A DNA stretch of 19,838 nt from JBFJVZ01 sp041623895 (GCA_041623895.1 JBFJVZ010000091.1:1-19838), one strand, 5' to 3'; numbered from the stretch's first letter, positions 7,625 through 16,098 are shown. The notes: generated by a model not told the origin, from the letters alone. Numbers and translations: made by a program.

Positions 7625-10417
7625 TTACCTCACGTAAATGAACTCGTTGCTTGCCAGCAATCCTTGACAAAGCAGCGACCACGCCTGCCTGCGCTGATCG
7701 GGATCGAAACTTGCCGAACCGGTCAGAGCCTGTGACGTCATCTCGGCAATGAATGCGAGAGCTCGTCCGACTTCCCCGTCGCTCGGCTTGCGGCCGAACG
7801 TGCGGCGGTAGAGTGCTGTGATACGGGACTGATCATCGGCTTCAGAATCCAGCAACTGCTCCGCCAACGCTGAGGCCGAATCCATCACCAACTCCGAATT
7901 CATCATCAATAGTGCTTGTGGCGCGACAACGGTGGAGTTGCGGTTACCGGTCGGCATCGTCGGGTCGGGAAAATCAAATTGTTCAAACAGTGTGTAGACA
8001 TTATTGCGAATCAGGGGCAGATAGATGGCGCGTCGCAAACTGTCGTACTTGGTGTGATCCACCGAGGTGTGGTTGAAGACAAATTGGCGATTCCGTAGCG
8101 GGACCGTTTTACCGCTCAACGATTCGTCCAAGCGACCCGACACAGCCAAGACCGAATCGCGAATTTGCTCCGCTTCTAATCTTTGCAGGCGAAACCTGGA
8201 AAGCAGCAGGTTTTCCGGATCGGCCGTCAACACATCAGCGTCTGCCTGAGAACTCATTTGGTAAACGCTGGACTTCAAGATCAAGCGATGCAAATCTTTC
8301 GTCGACCAGCCCGATTGCATGAAGTGAAAAGCCAACCAATCCAGCAATTCAGGGTGCGTGGGGCGATCACCAAGCAGACCAAAGTTTTCAGTTGATTTGA
8401 CGATGCCGCGACCGAAATGCCATCGCCAAATGCGATTGACGTAGACCCGCGCGGTCAGCGGATGTTGGGTACTGGCCATCCAATGGGCCAACTGTAATCG
8501 GCCGCTTTGATTGGCCGGCAGAATTGGCCGCACGGTGGAGGTCCGCATTACGTGGGGGAATTCGCGAGCAATCGGGTCGCCAAGATTCAAATGGCTACCG
8601 CGAATGTGAATCGGTAATCGATCGTGGACTTCGCCATCGGCAACGCCCATGGCAGCAGCTTCATCCGGAGCCCGGCTTTCAACAAGGCGGGCTTCCTCCA
8701 TCAGTCGGTAGTACTCGCGGAGTGTTTCTTCGTCGAAGGCGAATTCAGGTTTCGGCGGCACGGACAGGAAACCGGTCAAGTCGTACAGTGCCGCTCGAGC
8801 GGCTTCCAACATTTCGTCGTCAATGTTTTTGGCCTTGGGGTCCTTTTTCCGCGCCGCCGTAAACGCTTCCTCCGCGCGAACAAACAAAGGCCCAAAGTGT
8901 GCCTGCACGGCATCAGGGTCCTCTTTCAGCTCGTCCCATTTTCCAAAGAATGCGTCGTCACGTTTGTAATGCAGATGCAGGCGGCAGTGATGCAAGATCC
9001 GCGGATGAAGGCCAAGCGGTGCAGCGACCTCCTCCACGGTCGTCAGCGGCGCAGTGGGCGGGAATTTCGTACAAGCGACCAGATACTTGGCTGCGTTGGC
9101 CCGCGCTTGAGTGCGCAACTTGACGATCGACGTGTTCTTGAAATCAGCGGCCGCTTTCTTCTTCGCTGCGATTTCCGCATCGACTTTTTTCAGCAACTCT
9201 TTTTGTTCGTCGTCAGCGAAGGAATGTTCGTACCAATGTTTGATCGCGCCGGTGTTCGTATCGCCAAGCGTTTTTGTGCTCTTGAAGATCGCAGCCAGTG
9301 CGTAGTAATCGGTTTGTTTGAGCGGATCGAACTTGTGATCGTGACAGCGGACGCAACCGAACGTCATTGCCAAGAACGCTTTGCCGGTCGTGTCGAGTTG
9401 TTCGTCGATCAAATCCATGACCAATTTTTCGCGGTCGGGCTCGGCCAACACCTTGGCACCGAGCGACAGAAATCCGGTGGCAATTTTGGTTTCCTGGTTG
9501 GCGCCAGGTAGCAGGTCCCCGGCAATCTGCTCGATTAAAAACCGGTCGAACGGCTTGTCATTGTTGAAAGCGTCGACAACGTAATCGCGGTAACGCCAGG
9601 CGTTGCCAAAGGCGAGATTCTCATCCAGCCCGTTGGAGTCAGCGTAGCGGGCGACGTCCAACCAGTGCCGGCCCCAACGAACACCATAATGCGGCGACGC
9701 TAAGAGCCGCTCGATGAGTTTATCGAATGCGTCGCGCGACTGATCATTGACGAAGGCATCGATTTCCGCTGGCGTTGGCGGCAAGCCGATCAAATCGAAG
9801 GTAACGCGGCGAATCAATGTTTCTCGGTCAGCAGGCGGTGCCGGCCGCAGTCCCTGCGCGCTGAGCTTGTCGAGCATAAAAGCGTCGATCGGCGTCTGTA
9901 TCCAGTCGCTCTCTGGCAATACCGGGACAGCGGGATTCTTGACCGGCTGAAAAGACCAAAACGCGCGACCCTCTTCGATGCTCATGCCGGTCGTGACGGG
10001 AGTGGCGGAGGTTCCCCGACGCGGATCGGGCGCACCCATCGCCACCCACTTTTCCAGTGCCTTAATCTCGTCTGGCGGGAGCTGATTCTGCGGCGGCATC
10101 TGTAAGTCACGATTCGTGTAGCGAACCGCTTCGATCAACAAGCTCTTGTCGGGATCGCCGACGACAATCACCGGACCGCTGTCACCACCCTTCTGCCAGC
10201 CCTCGCGCGAATCGAGCAACAAGCCCCCGTTGACTTCGTCAGCCGCATGGCATTCGTAGCAACGCTGGACCAGCAGCGGGCGAATCGTCTTTTCAAAGAA
10301 CTCCAATTCCTGCGGATCAGAATCGTCCGCCGCCGCCGGCAAAGTACTCAGTATGGCAACGAACGAAACCAGCAAGCTGGCTCGCGCGAATCGAATGGTT
10401 GCAGCAATGCCAAACAT
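7625..10417 (-). CDS. DUF1549/DUF1553 protein with two cytochrome c motifs
   Basis: A planctomycete multi-domain secreted cytochrome. The frame is open from a TTG at 10441 (938 residues). The ATG at 10417 (930 residues) is preferred because it begins a clean signal peptide, but neither start has a clear ribosome site. In the longer numbering, the planctomycete cytochrome c domain spans about 46-140 with C61-Y-E-C-H65 and a likely Met ligand in LQMPP (113-117). DUF1549 spans about 180-390 with a second heme motif, C363-V-R-C-H367. A charged, partly coiled-coil middle (395-640) follows, then DUF1553 (about 645-900, including GDRPTHPELLDWLA). It is the first large gene of the minus-strand cluster and probably an electron-transfer partner of the DUF1501 product, a pairing known from genome context. 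The true redox substrate is unknown. Confidence 0.93.
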   Translation of the reverse strand: MFGIAATIRFARASLLVSFVAILSTLPAAADDSDPQELEFFEKTIRPLLVQRCYECHAADEVNGGLLLDSREGWQKGGDSGPVIVVGDPDKSLLIEAVRYTNRDLQMPPQNQLPPDEIKALEKWVAMGAPDPRRGTSATPVTTGMSIEEGRAFWSFQPVKNPAVPVLPESDWIQTPIDAFMLDKLSAQGLRPAPPADRETLIRRVTFDLIGLPPTPAEIDAFVNDQSRDAFDKLIERLLASPHYGVRWGRHWLDVARYADSNGLDENLAFGNAWRYRDYVVDAFNNDKPFDRFLIEQIAGDLLPGANQETKIATGFLSLGAKVLAEPDREKLVMDLIDEQLDTTGKAFLAMTFGCVRCHDHKFDPLKQTDYYALAAIFKSTKTLGDTNTGAIKHWYEHSFADDEQKELLKKVDAEIAAKKKAAADFKNTSIVKLRTQARANAAKYLVACTKFPPTAPLTTVEEVAAPLGLHPRILHHCRLHLHYKRDDAFFGKWDELKEDPDAVQAHFGPLFVRAEEAFTAARKKDPKAKNIDDEMLEAARAALYDLTGFLSVPPKPEFAFDEETLREYYRLMEEARLVESRAPDEAAAMGVADGEVHDRLPIHIRGSHLNLGDPIAREFPHVMRTSTVRPILPANQSGRLQLAHWMASTQHPLTARVYVNRIWRWHFGRGIVKSTENFGLLGDRPTHPELLDWLAFHFMQSGWSTKDLHRLILKSSVYQMSSQADADVLTADPENLLLSRFRLQRLEAEQIRDSVLAVSGRLDESLSGKTVPLRNRQFVFNHTSVDHTKYDSLRRAIYLPLIRNNVYTLFEQFDFPDPTMPTGNRNSTVVAPQALLMMNSELVMDSASALAEQLLDSEADDQSRITALYRRTFGRKPSDGEVGRALAFIAEMTSQALTGSASFDPDQRRQAWSLLCQGLLASNEFIYVR

Positions 10418-10581
10418 CAAGCTGGATTTTGGGTGGGACAACCTGGTGGGAAGAATCCTATCTTACTCCCGATTGCCATCTGGGTGGATCGCTCTTGTGG
10501 CGGCTGCCGGTCAACGTGGACGATGGGGCGGAAATCAGCATGATTTTCGCCACCGCGGAGGCCAGACACCTGTCAAGACTT

Positions 10582-10620
10582 CCGGCCGGGCCGGGCCGGG
10601 TCGAAATCCCTCCCCCTCCC
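10582..10620. other. GC-rich tandem pentamer and C-tract in operon leader
   Basis: The plus strand carries three tandem CCGGG units (10586-10600), followed shortly by a pyrimidine tract CCCTCCCCCTCCC (10608-10620). Read on the minus strand, which is the sense strand of the sulfatase operon, this is a G-rich purine tract ahead of CCCGG repeats. It sits about 165-200 nt upstream of the DUF1549/DUF1553 start. It could form structure in DNA or RNA, but no function can be assigned from sequence. Confidence 0.4.
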
Positions 10621-10630
10621 GCTGCTTTGG

Positions 10631-10789
10631 TCACCGTCTCAACGAGTCAAAAATGCCCAGCCGACATTGTTGGCAAAACCGGCAAAGATTCTGAGAGTAA
10701 ACTGGATTTTCGCCGCACCGGTAGCAGATTTCGTGGTTCCCACGACGATCCCAGATGCAGGTACCCGCCTCCAGTTCGTTCCCACTCAC
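10631..10789 (-). CDS. Candidate small zinc-ribbon-like protein
   Basis: A 52-codon frame from a GTG at 10789 (another GTG at 10795 is possible, and the frame stays open to an ATG at 10834). Cysteines lie at residues 11, 22, 25, 36, 39 and 42, arranged as C-x10-C-x2-C-x10-C-x2-C-x2-C. The core segments are CYRCGENPVYSQNLC and CRFCQQC, ending CRLGIFD. Paired CxxC knuckles of this kind commonly bind zinc or another metal. A frame this rich in regularly spaced Cys, with Trp, Tyr and Gly-Asn-Pro turns, is unlike a random shadow. Weak points are the lack of an obvious ribosome binding site and the unproven start. It reads in the same direction as the DUF1549/DUF1553 operon, 190-215 nt upstream of it, and its 5' part faces the divergent AsmA-like gene. 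I do not recognise the family with certainty. Confidence 0.45.
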   Translation of the reverse strand: MSGNELEAGTCIWDRRGNHEICYRCGENPVYSQNLCRFCQQCRLGIFDSLRR

Positions 10790-10818
10790 TGCCACGCTGA
10801 CAATCGCAGCTATTCGGA

Positions 10819-13701
10819 ATGTTGTCCCGCTCACTGATCCTGTTGCTTGTCTTTGCCGCGAGTGTCTCGGTCAGCACGGTCCAGGCGCAAGCACCGGTCG
10901 CCAAAGGATCGCGAACCTGGCAACTGAACTGGTCATGGAAAGACGTTCAAATTGACAAGCTGATGAGTCGCCTGAAGTCGATCGGATTAGAAGTTCCGGT
11001 CGATGCCAGCGGCGATGTTTCTGTCGATGTCGTCGTCACCATCCCCGTCGACGAGTGGCGGGCCAGCAACAAGTATCGTTTGCAGGGAACGATTGCTTCC
11101 AAACGGCTACGAGTCGAACAAGTCGCGTTGGATGATTTTGCGGCCAACATCGATGTTCGCAACGGAGTCATGACCATCAAGAATTTGAAGGGCAATTTGG
11201 GCACAGCCAATTCACCGGGGCGCGGCTCGCTGGCTGGAAATGCGAAGTTGCAGATTTCGCCGCTGGGAGATTTGGAAGCTGAGCTGACCGCGAAAGCGAT
11301 CGACATCGGGCCGCTACACCAGGTTTATAAAGCTGCCATCGGCGATGAGTCAGAGTTTTCGATCTCCGGCAGAGTTGATGGCCAAGTCAACTTTCGCGCA
11401 CCGGTCAAGCAAGTAGGAAAGATTGATCGCTGGAGCGTGGATGGTGATGTCACGGCACAGCGGTTGAAAATCGGCGATGCGCAACCGGTCAATTTTCAAT
11501 CCGGGCCGTTCAGCTTCAAGAAAGGCGAAATCGACGCCCGCCAAGTCCAAATATCGGCAAGCGACAACGCCCAGGTCGCATTGATGTTGGCGGCACATGC
11601 GGAATTGCTCGGCCGCCGGCGATTCGATATTAGCTGCGTCGGCAACGACATTCCGCTGGGAGAAATCTCGGCTGCTATTTCATCCGGTACTTCGGCGTGG
11701 GCCAAGGGGATGCTCGACCTGAACGTGACCGCAAGTGGTGAACTTGCGGCGGGCAAGTGGAATGTCCAGGGCCAAGTCGCATCACCGCAACTGCAGGTGG
11801 CCGGGGTCGAACTCGGCTTGGTCGAACATCAAGTCAACTTTGATCAAAAAGAGTTGAAGCTGACACCGCTTGCCCCGGAAACAAGTGACAACAGAGCGTC
11901 CTTGCGGCGGGTACGGGCCAATTACCAGATCGACGAAACGGCGATTCAACTACGCGACTTGGACGCAGAAATATTTTCCGGTTCGGTGGTTGGATCGGCG
12001 AACATCGCCAGGCAGGCCGGCGGAACGCACCAAATCGACCTGCAATGGGATCAGCTAAAGCCCAAGATTAACACGGCCAACTTCATGGACGTCGGTTTTG
12101 ATATCCAAGCGACTTCAGCGGGCACCATCGCCTGGAAAGTTGCCGCCGATTCGGTAGATCTTTTATCGAAACATCAAGGAACGGCCAGCATTGAACTGCA
12201 AGAAATCCAGGTGTCGGGAGTTGAGATCGGCTCGCTGGCGGTAGATGCCAAAGCATTGCCAACAAGCCTCGAGCTGACGGCGAAGGGCGAGCTATTCGGG
12301 GGTGAGCTATCGATTTCGACGCTGACACCGGTGACGCCCGAGCTGACCATTCAACAACTATTCAGTGCGCCAACAACCGCCAAGGTTTCGGCGACTTCGA
12401 TTCCGCTGGGGCCGATCTTCGATGTCATTCCGCCGGCAAGCTTGCCGCAGCTAGCGCAGCGTCGTTGGTCCGGCAAACTGTCGGCCGAGATCTTCGCTGA
12501 ATTGGAAAACCGGGCGGTGCGAGAGGCGACCATCGGTCTGACCGCCCAGAATCTTACGCTCGATCGTATGCTGCTTTCGCGGCGCGTTCGCATCGACGCC
12601 CGCACGCTGGGACGCAAGATTTCGATCGACAATGCCACGGGCAACTACGCTGGCGGCCGCGTGGATATCAATGGAATCGTCGCGTTGGATGCCGAGGACA
12701 GCCAATTAAACATGCGGATTATCTCCGTCGATGCTTCGCAATTCTTTCAACCTCTGTCAGCATCGACAGCCAGGCAACTGCAGGGGCGGCTGTCGGCACG
12801 GCTGACGATTTCCGCAGGCCAGCAGCGCGATCGCATCTCGGCACGCGGCACGGTCGAATTTGTGGATGGTCGTGCCTATGGAGTACCGGTGCAAACCGCT
12901 CACAGCCAGATCTCGGGTCGGATCACGAAGCGACTCGATCGCTGGAACATCTTGCTACCATCGATTTCCGGCCAGGTTGGCAACGGACGAGTCCAGGGAA
13001 TGCTGGAATTTGATTCAGCTTTTCGGGCAACCAAGTTTGATCTGCGCAGCAACTGGCAAGTCGATCGTGTGGATTTCGCAAAACTGATGTATGAGTCGGG
13101 CGCGGGGTCTGCTTCGCGGGCCAAGGGTCAAGTCAGTGGACGGCTTGTTGTCAACGCAGACGCCATGTCCACCGTGGATGACTTGTACGGCAAATTCGAG
13201 TTTCAACTCGGCGGCTCGGGTGCCGGGTCAATTCCCGGTCTGACCGATGCACAAAACTTCCTCGGATCGCTCGCCTTAACGGGAGTTCGCTTCCAGGAAG
13301 GGAGCATGCGGGGCGTGATCTCCGGCGGCCGCGCGAACGTCAAGGACTTCCAACTGCAAAGCGCCCAGCTGATGGTTTGGGCAGAAGGCAACATGCAGCT
13401 GGCGTCACAGATCGTGAACATGGATGCCGTGATTGCCACCGGCAATTTCGATGTCAGCCCGCTGCTGATGGGCGTCTTACAAGTTGTCGCTGCCCGAGAT
13501 ATTCCCGCGCTCAGTTTATGGATCGAGCTGAATCGATTACTCAGCAATCGCACGATTCATGTCGCCGTGCGGGGTCCGATCAGCGACCCCCGGCTGAGGC
13601 TCAAACCTCTGGCTTCGGTTGGCGAGGAGGCCGCGAAGTTTTTTCTCAGGACAGTGCTCCCGGTTAATCTGCCACGCACAAAGAATCCACTCGACCGATA
13701 A
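10819..13701 (+). CDS. Secreted AsmA/TamB-like large protein
   Basis: A 960-residue protein with a clear signal peptide (MLSRSLILLLVFAAS, cleavage probably after VQAQA near residue 25), which supports the ATG at 10819 despite a poor ribosome site. The body is long and beta-rich, made of repeated patterns of GxVDGQVNFRAP and FSGSVVGSANIA type, as in the AsmA/TamB/DUF3971 group of periplasm-spanning beta-groove proteins. The C-terminal part (about 780-930) has the AsmA-like sequence MQLASQIVNMDAVIATGNFD, then VRGPISDPRLRLKPL. Known relatives take part in outer-membrane lipid transport or envelope biogenesis. No large transmembrane helix beyond the signal is apparent. It diverges from the sulfatase operon and is followed 150 bp later by the polysaccharide export gene, suggesting an envelope role (inference). 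Confidence 0.8.
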   Translation: MLSRSLILLLVFAASVSVSTVQAQAPVAKGSRTWQLNWSWKDVQIDKLMSRLKSIGLEVPVDASGDVSVDVVVTIPVDEWRASNKYRLQGTIASKRLRVEQVALDDFAANIDVRNGVMTIKNLKGNLGTANSPGRGSLAGNAKLQISPLGDLEAELTAKAIDIGPLHQVYKAAIGDESEFSISGRVDGQVNFRAPVKQVGKIDRWSVDGDVTAQRLKIGDAQPVNFQSGPFSFKKGEIDARQVQISASDNAQVALMLAAHAELLGRRRFDISCVGNDIPLGEISAAISSGTSAWAKGMLDLNVTASGELAAGKWNVQGQVASPQLQVAGVELGLVEHQVNFDQKELKLTPLAPETSDNRASLRRVRANYQIDETAIQLRDLDAEIFSGSVVGSANIARQAGGTHQIDLQWDQLKPKINTANFMDVGFDIQATSAGTIAWKVAADSVDLLSKHQGTASIELQEIQVSGVEIGSLAVDAKALPTSLELTAKGELFGGELSISTLTPVTPELTIQQLFSAPTTAKVSATSIPLGPIFDVIPPASLPQLAQRRWSGKLSAEIFAELENRAVREATIGLTAQNLTLDRMLLSRRVRIDARTLGRKISIDNATGNYAGGRVDINGIVALDAEDSQLNMRIISVDASQFFQPLSASTARQLQGRLSARLTISAGQQRDRISARGTVEFVDGRAYGVPVQTAHSQISGRITKRLDRWNILLPSISGQVGNGRVQGMLEFDSAFRATKFDLRSNWQVDRVDFAKLMYESGAGSASRAKGQVSGRLVVNADAMSTVDDLYGKFEFQLGGSGAGSIPGLTDAQNFLGSLALTGVRFQEGSMRGVISGGRANVKDFQLQSAQLMVWAEGNMQLASQIVNMDAVIATGNFDVSPLLMGVLQVVAARDIPALSLWIELNRLLSNRTIHVAVRGPISDPRLRLKPLASVGEEAAKFFLRTVLPVNLPRTKNPLDR

Positions 13702-13840
13702 GCAGAGACGCTAGCAATTGGCAAACTTTGCGATTCGCGAATACCTGACCGCTTGTAGCGAGAATGACACGCCTGACTGTTTTTCCAGTTCTATTGATTT
13801 CGATATGTCGATGCGCTAATTGAGTATCTCTTCCGCATCA

Positions 13841-13845
13841 AGGGA
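13841..13845 (+). promoter_or_regulatory. Ribosome binding site of the export gene
   Basis: AGGGA lies six bases before the ATG at 13852. It is one of the clearest Shine-Dalgarno-like sequences in the window and fixes the start of the Poly_export/SLBB lipoprotein. Confidence 0.65.
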
Positions 13846-13851
13846 CGTCGC

Positions 13852-14919
13852 ATGTTCCGCGTCATCGTCATCGCAATGCTGGCAACGTGTTCGCTCGGTT
13901 GCAGCTCGCTTGGTTTAACCCTGTATCCAGCTGGTCACTTTCTGACCAAGCAAGCGGAACAGGTTCTGGACGCATCGCCGCGCGAAGCGGACCTGCCAAC
14001 CGAATTGAGCAAAGACGTACTGCCGGCTCACTTTCTGGAACCCGGTGACGAACTACTGATTGAACCTGTCAATTTTGAAAGCAACGTCCGCGTGCCCGCC
14101 GACCAAAAGGTGCTCGTTGACGGCAGCGTGGATCTGGGCGAATTCGGCCGCACCATGATTGCCGGACTGACTCTGGAAGAAGCTGAAAGTCTGATTGAAC
14201 AAAGGATTGTGCAAGCAGGCGGGGAAAAAACCGAGATCAACGTCAGACTCCTGGAGCCCGTCCACCGGTACTACGTTCTCGGTGAAGTCAACTCGCCCGG
14301 TTCCTTTCCACTACAAGGTCATGAAACCGTCTTGGACGCAATCGTTGCTGCTGGCGGGCTGACCGGCAACGCGTCTCCCTGCAAATTGCTGCTGTCGCGG
14401 CCGACCGAGCAGCGATCGTGCCGGATCACGCTGCCGATTTGTTATCGCGAAATCACTCAGCTGGGTGATAGTTCGACCAACTATCAGCTCCGTCCCGGTG
14501 ATCGCGTTATCGTCGCGACGCGGGGGTTCTGCGAAGAAATCATGTTTTGCCTGGCGACCAAGACTTGCGAGCGATGTTGCAAATGCCAGTCAGCCTGCCC
14601 GAACCCGGCCCTGATTCCTTTTCGCAATGCGTACCGCCGAATCATGGGCGATCAACCGCGGGGCGACCGGGATGGTTTGGCACCGCCGGCTGCGGAGCAG
14701 CTGCCGGATTCTGGCGATGCCATGACAGAAGACACGGCGATAGATTTAGTGCCGATTGAACCGGGAATCAGGGAAGCCGAAGAGGTTTTTCTGGAAACCA
14801 TACCTGCACCCCAAGGGGCGAGCGAGGCCGAGAATCAGCCACAGTTGGATGGTCAATTGCCGCCGACGAATCTGGCGCCGGCGATTCCCGAACGTTTCGG
14901 TGAACCGGATCGACAGTAA
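13852..14919 (+). CDS. Polysaccharide export (Poly_export/SLBB) lipoprotein
   Basis: A 355-residue outer-membrane polysaccharide export family protein (Wza/OPX type). The N terminus is a lipoprotein-like signal ending SLGC17, a slightly off-consensus lipobox. The Poly_export domain covers about 60-135 (LEPGDELLIEP, then VPADQKVLVDGSVDLGEFG). An SLBB domain follows at about 138-225 (YYVLGEVNSPGSFPL, LDAIVAAGGLTG, LRPGDRVIVATRG). Directly after SLBB lies an unusual cluster of seven cysteines (C227, 233, 239, 242, 243, 245, 249). A Pro- and acid-rich tail (about 270-355) of low complexity ends the protein. Homologues form the outer-membrane or periplasmic part of exopolysaccharide secretion machines. 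No co-polymerase or polymerase partner is visible in this window. The stop is 3 nt before the GTG start of the PLP enzyme. Confidence 0.88.
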   Translation: MFRVIVIAMLATCSLGCSSLGLTLYPAGHFLTKQAEQVLDASPREADLPTELSKDVLPAHFLEPGDELLIEPVNFESNVRVPADQKVLVDGSVDLGEFGRTMIAGLTLEEAESLIEQRIVQAGGEKTEINVRLLEPVHRYYVLGEVNSPGSFPLQGHETVLDAIVAAGGLTGNASPCKLLLSRPTEQRSCRITLPICYREITQLGDSSTNYQLRPGDRVIVATRGFCEEIMFCLATKTCERCCKCQSACPNPALIPFRNAYRRIMGDQPRGDRDGLAPPAAEQLPDSGDAMTEDTAIDLVPIEPGIREAEEVFLETIPAPQGASEAENQPQLDGQLPPTNLAPAIPERFGEPDRQ

Positions 14920-14922
14920 ACT

Positions 14923-15939
14923 GTGTCGATGACCGAAATCAAACAAGCCTGCTTTGCTGACATCCGCGCGGCCGAATCCATCATTCGTCAACACGTCTCC
15001 CCGGCGCCGCTGATCCGTTCCTATCCGCTGGAATCAGAATTACACTTGGAAAGCGGCCGACGCGTTTGGCTGAAGGACTATGGTTGGACGCCCGTTGGTT
15101 CTTTTAAATTGCTGGGCGCTCTGAATTGGATGTCCAATCACGTCGATCAAATTGGTGATCGGCCTGTCGCCGCACACTCGTCCGGCAACTTTGCCTCCGG
15201 CATCTCCTTTGCCGGCATGCGGTATGGCAAACGAGTCATCATCGTGATGCCTGACAGCGCCCCGCAGATCAAGTTCCAGCGGACTCGCTCGTTTGGCGCC
15301 GAAGTACGGACGTACGATAAAGCAACCGACCACGTCACCGGTGTGCGAGATCGCATGACACGCCAGATCGCCGAAGAAGAACACGCAATCCAAGCCTCCC
15401 CTTACGACGACAATGATGTGATCGCAGGCAACGGCGTCGGGGGGCTGGAGATCGTGGAAGAACTAAAACGGCTGGGCCGCGACCTATCGCATTTCATTTG
15501 TCCGGTCAGTGGCGGCGGCCTGATGGCGGGTCATGCCCTGGCAATTGCGGAGGGCTTTCCGGACGCCGCGATCATCGGCGTCGAACCTGACAGCGCAGAT
15601 GACTTTCGCCAATCTTTGGCCGCCGGAGAACGCGTCCGCATCGATCATCCGGATGGTATTTGCGATGGCTTACTGTCGTATGACGTGGGCGAACACAATT
15701 GGCCGATCTTGAAACGCTTGGTGCGGGAGTCCATTCCGATCCCCGACTTGCAAACACGCCGCGCGATGAAGTGGATTTACGAAGCACACGGACTGCGCAC
15801 CGAGCCGTCGGGTGCGATCGCGATCGCGGCGGCCTTGCGAGGTGAGGCGAAATTCGCGGGCAAAGGCGACATCGTGATCGTGGTCAGTGGAAGGAATGTG
15901 GATGAGGAAGATTTCAGAGCCTGGATCAACATCGCATAG
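14923..15939 (+). CDS. Threonine/serine dehydratase-like PLP enzyme
   Basis: A 338-residue fold-type II PLP enzyme of the threonine dehydratase/serine racemase group. The PLP lysine is K62 in VGSFKLLGAL, where the family usually reads GSFKxRGA. The substrate loop is SSGNFASG (86-93), the phosphate-binding glycine loop is SGGGLMAG (196-203), and EPSGA (295-299) is present. The pyridine-nitrogen region reads SGRN (322-325) rather than the common SGGN. No regulatory ACT domain is attached, so it resembles catabolic or racemase forms rather than biosynthetic IlvA. Reaction: deamination of L-threonine or L-serine (or a hydroxy amino acid) to a 2-oxo acid, exact substrate unknown, cytoplasmic. The GTG at 14923 and the ATG at 14929 are both possible starts. 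The 3-nt spacing from the SLBB gene implies cotranscription. Confidence 0.88.
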   Translation: MSMTEIKQACFADIRAAESIIRQHVSPAPLIRSYPLESELHLESGRRVWLKDYGWTPVGSFKLLGALNWMSNHVDQIGDRPVAAHSSGNFASGISFAGMRYGKRVIIVMPDSAPQIKFQRTRSFGAEVRTYDKATDHVTGVRDRMTRQIAEEEHAIQASPYDDNDVIAGNGVGGLEIVEELKRLGRDLSHFICPVSGGGLMAGHALAIAEGFPDAAIIGVEPDSADDFRQSLAAGERVRIDHPDGICDGLLSYDVGEHNWPILKRLVRESIPIPDLQTRRAMKWIYEAHGLRTEPSGAIAIAAALRGEAKFAGKGDIVIVVSGRNVDEEDFRAWINIA

Positions 15940-15957
15940 CATCAACGTTAGGCCGGG

Positions 15958-16035
15958 AAAGGGGTCAGACAGTCAGACACCAAAAGCCGGGACGGCCCTG
16001 CGGGTGCTTTGCACTTTCGGTGTCTGACCCCTTTT
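15958..16035. repeat. GGGGTCAGAC palindromic repeat, probable bidirectional terminator
   Basis: The left arm begins AAAGGGGTCAGAC at 15958 and continues to CACCAAAAG (15986). The right arm (16014-16035) is CTTTCGGTGTCTGACCCC followed by TTTT. The arms are inverted copies, but the left carries an extra 8-nt direct duplication (AGTCAGAC). I know this core (GGGGTCAGACACC) as a widespread bacterial interspersed palindrome. It sits between the convergent dehydratase and Gfo/Idh genes. The T run after the right arm fits termination of the plus-strand transcript. Confidence 0.8.
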
Positions 16036-16098
16036 TCTCAACACGTGTTAAGGCCCCATTCTAAATCCTGACAAAGCACTACGGTTGTTCAGTCAAAG

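Noticed and set aside
8624..9511. 295-codon plus-strand open frame antisense to the DUF1549/DUF1553 gene
   Set aside because: The minus-strand protein has clear family motifs across the same span. The antisense product is Arg/Phe/Gln-rich without a recognisable domain.
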